From an uncultured bacterium (GTDB lineage Bacteria; Bacillota_I; Bacilli_A; RF39; UBA660): DNA of 7,478 nt. Both the position numbers and the translations under genes were made by a program. Where the stretch lies: assembly GCA_905215145.1 (NCBI GenBank), contig CAJMOW010000061.1:1-7478 (forward strand), read 5' to 3'. Each line of letters opens with the position of its first letter. Position 1 is the first letter of the stretch. The notes under the pieces were generated by a model, which saw nothing but the letters and a program-made list of their open reading frames with translations, did not search any database and had not been told where the DNA came from. Positions 5,994 through 7,478 of this stretch are shown one piece after another.

Positions 5994-6987
5994 ACTTTTT
6001 ATTTATCCACTCAACTGTATCCTTTATTGTTTCTTTCATATTTCTATTTTTAAATCCTAACTTTTCTTTAGCTTTTTCATTACTAAAATTAGCATTAGAA
6101 GATAGTGTATATAGTGAATACTTTGTAAAAAGTGGAGTTTGTTTCTTTAAACTATAATATACTTCAAATAAAGGAGCTACTAATTTTGCAATACCTATTG
6201 GTAATACCATTTTAATTTTTTTTCTTCCTTGCACATCACAAATTAAATCACATAATTTTTTAATTGATATATATCTATTTGATAAGATATAGCATTCACC
6301 ATTGGTGCCGTTTTTACAAGCACTAATAACACCATCTGCAACATCTCTTACATCAACAAAATCATATCCACCCTTTACGCAAGCAAATAATTTGCCATTC
6401 GTAACTTCTTTTACTAACTGTGTTAAGTGGCTGTTGCCAAAATCATTTGGACCTATAATACCAGATGGATGAATTATGCAAGCATTCAAATTTTTATTTT
6501 TTACTGCATCAAGTACATACTTCGCAGCTTCTGCTTTTGTTTTTGCGTACAATCCCTTAACATTATCAGGGTTAAAATTAGTTATCTCTGTTATTAATTC
6601 ATTGTTAGGTTGTTCTGGAATTGCATGAACACTACTAATATAGATAAGTTTTGCTTTTGACTCTATTACTTTATCTACTATATTTTTAGTTCCATTAACA
6701 TTAACATTATAAACAAGTGGATTGTATTTTGATTTTATATATACTACTGCAGCACAATGAATTACAAAAACTTCTTTACCATCAATATTTTCAAAAATCG
6801 ATGATAAAGTTTCTTTTTTAGTTACATCACCATAGTATATTTTGCATCTTAATTTTTCTAGTGATTTAATAGAATCACCATTTAATACAAAAGCTCTAAT
6901 TTCGTTATCGGCATCTTGCTCTAACTTTCTTATAATGTTATTGCCTAAAAAGCCATTTGCTCCTGTTATTATATAGATCTTTTTCAT
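5992..6987 (-). CDS. NAD(P)-dependent epimerase/reductase of the extended SDR family
   Basis: This 331-residue soluble protein has a Rossmann-fold N-terminus with the dinucleotide motif TGANGFLG (residues 8-15), GDV at 53-55 after the third strand, and HCAA at 77-80. The catalytic set is complete: S118/S119 in YISSVHAIP and Y147-A-K-T-K151 (YxxxK). HPSGIIGP (173-180) and the DFVDVRDVADG stretch (209-219) belong to the substrate side and are typical of the extended SDRs near dihydroflavonol reductase, 3-beta-HSD and HpnA-like enzymes. It should oxidise or reduce a hydroxyl/keto group on a sugar nucleotide, sterol-like or other small molecule with NAD(P); the substrate cannot be told. Length is normal for the family. 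I choose ATG 6987: AGGTGAT (minus strand of 6995-7001) precedes it, while the longer GTG start at 6999 lies inside that site. It has its own extended -10 promoter and is followed after 114 nt by the zincin gene, which seems to be transcribed separately. Confidence 0.9.
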   Translation of the reverse strand: MKKIYIITGANGFLGNNIIRKLEQDADNEIRAFVLNGDSIKSLEKLRCKIYYGDVTKKETLSSIFENIDGKEVFVIHCAAVVYIKSKYNPLVYNVNVNGTKNIVDKVIESKAKLIYISSVHAIPEQPNNELITEITNFNPDNVKGLYAKTKAEAAKYVLDAVKNKNLNACIIHPSGIIGPNDFGNSHLTQLVKEVTNGKLFACVKGGYDFVDVRDVADGVISACKNGTNGECYILSNRYISIKKLCDLICDVQGRKKIKMVLPIGIAKLVAPLFEVYYSLKKQTPLFTKYSLYTLSSNANFSNEKAKEKLGFKNRNMKETIKDTVEWINKK

Positions 6988-6994
6988 AATATTT

Positions 6995-7001
6995 ATCACC
7001 T
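6995..7001 (-). promoter_or_regulatory. Ribosome-binding site that fixes the SDR start
   Basis: The minus strand reads AGGTGAT; from the end of AGGTG, 9 nt separate it from ATG at 6987. The GTG at 6999-6997 is part of the site itself, so the four-residue longer start is unlikely. Confidence 0.75.
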
Positions 7002-7044
7002 ATCACTTCATTCTAAAAAATAAATCTAATATCTCTCTTATATA

Positions 7045-7053
7045 ATTATACCA
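7045..7053 (-). promoter_or_regulatory. Extended -10 promoter for the SDR gene
   Basis: The minus strand has TGGTATAAT, a perfect -10 with a TGn extension. The transcript would begin near 7038 with a leader of about 50 nt. No clear -35 lies at the expected distance. It sits directly after the end of the nucleotidyltransferase-like reading frame. Confidence 0.55.
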
Positions 7054-7071
7054 CAAGTTCAATATTATTTT

Positions 7072-7478
7072 TTAAGAAGCATATGAATAGCAAAATAAAA
7101 ACGACATTTTTAGTTTTATTATTATATTTAAAATAACCAATATTATTATTTGTATCTCTTGAAATCTTTCTAAATTTGGAAAACGATCATCTTGAAATTT
7201 ATAACCGCTTAATTCAACTATTTTGGCAATTTTTGAAATGTCATCTTTAACCATTATATCAATATCATCATGATACCTAAATAATTGTTGTCCTGTTTTT
7301 AGAAAACAAGGCAACGCTCCTACAATATAATAGTCAATACCGTACTGATTAAATAATGTAGTAAATTTTGTTAAAGATTCATTTACTAATCTATGATTTT
7401 CTTCTAAAGACATATTTTCTTCAACTTCATTTGAAACCATTTTAGTTAATATGGTTTTCATTTTTTCAACTGGTGTAC
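7072..7478 (-). pseudogene. Nucleotidyltransferase-like gene, 5' end outside window, 3' end apparently truncated or frameshifted
   Basis: The frame is open from the right edge of the window to TAA at 7074-7072. The first ATG (7461) has no ribosome-binding site, and the codons before it (TPVEK) read on in frame, so the true start is probably beyond the edge. Counted from that ATG, residues 22-100 look like a nucleotidyltransferase fold: DYYIVGALPCFLKTGQQL (43-60), then RYHDDIDIMV (62-71) with the DxD pair D66/D68, then IVELSGYKFQDDRFPNLERF (81-100). Such proteins normally go on for another hundred residues or more. Here the sequence after QE (102) turns into a low-complexity hydrophobic tail (IQIIILVILNIIIK) and stops. 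Another frame over the same DNA reads DTNNNIGYFKYNNKTKN, which is more protein-like, suggesting a deletion or frameshift near 7150. The transferred group is unknown. A sequencing error or a short natural variant cannot be excluded. Confidence 0.6.

Noticed and set aside
5843..6157. Open frame of 104 codons on the plus strand
   Set aside because: It overlaps the ends of two well-supported minus-strand genes (zincin and SDR), has no ribosome-binding site, and its F/L-rich product is what the opposite strand of lysine-rich AT-rich coding sequence gives.
1..7478. Mobile element, CRISPR array, tRNA, rRNA or riboswitch
   Set aside because: No transposase or integrase motifs, no evenly spaced direct repeats, no cloverleaf-like or GC-rich structured RNA regions were seen on either strand.

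Overview
The window is very AT-rich, and its strong Shine-Dalgarno sites (AGAGGAGG, AAGGGGG, AGGAG, AGGTGAT) and TTGACA/TATAAT-type promoters suggest a low-GC member of the Bacillota, of a Clostridia or Erysipelotrichia/RF39 type. Every gene whose end lies inside the window stops with TAA, and tryptophan is read from TGG, so nothing points to a recoded TGA. No rRNA, tRNA, CRISPR array, insertion sequence or integrase was seen. Genus cannot be named from this sequence.

Layout: (1) 1-192 is the 3' end of a small membrane protein. (2) 348-1007 is a single-gene unit for an HD-domain metal-dependent phosphohydrolase, with its own promoter and a good intrinsic terminator at 1045-1071. (3) 1234-3389 is a tight two-gene operon: a membrane-anchored XRE-family regulator with a large extracytoplasmic domain, then a three-helix membrane protein whose outer domain carries three Asp-box (BNR-type) motifs. 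(4) 3390-3672 holds a hairpin, possible decayed coding sequence and a strong promoter. (5) 3673-5016 encodes a multidomain protein: a sigma-like or HTH N-terminus, a second winged-helix-like segment, and a calcineurin-like metallophosphoesterase with GDHD where GNHD is usual. (6) 5017-5289 is a convergent intergenic region with terminators facing both ways. (7) On the minus strand lie a DUF3267-type membrane zincin (start corrected to 5877), an NAD(P)-dependent extended SDR (start corrected to 6987), and a nucleotidyltransferase-like gene that enters from beyond the right edge and looks truncated or frameshifted at its 3' end.

The most coherent candidate system is the XRE/Asp-box operon. A DNA-binding head tethered to the membrane, with an outer sensing domain, is co-transcribed with a second surface-exposed protein, and an imperfect dyad lies just in front of the first start codon. 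This suggests an autoregulated envelope sensor, which is an inference. The fusion of DNA-binding-like modules to a phosphoesterase at 3673-5016 is the second item worth attention. The minus-strand genes look like ordinary accessory or housekeeping functions. The zincin has a clean 19-bp dyad in its leader.
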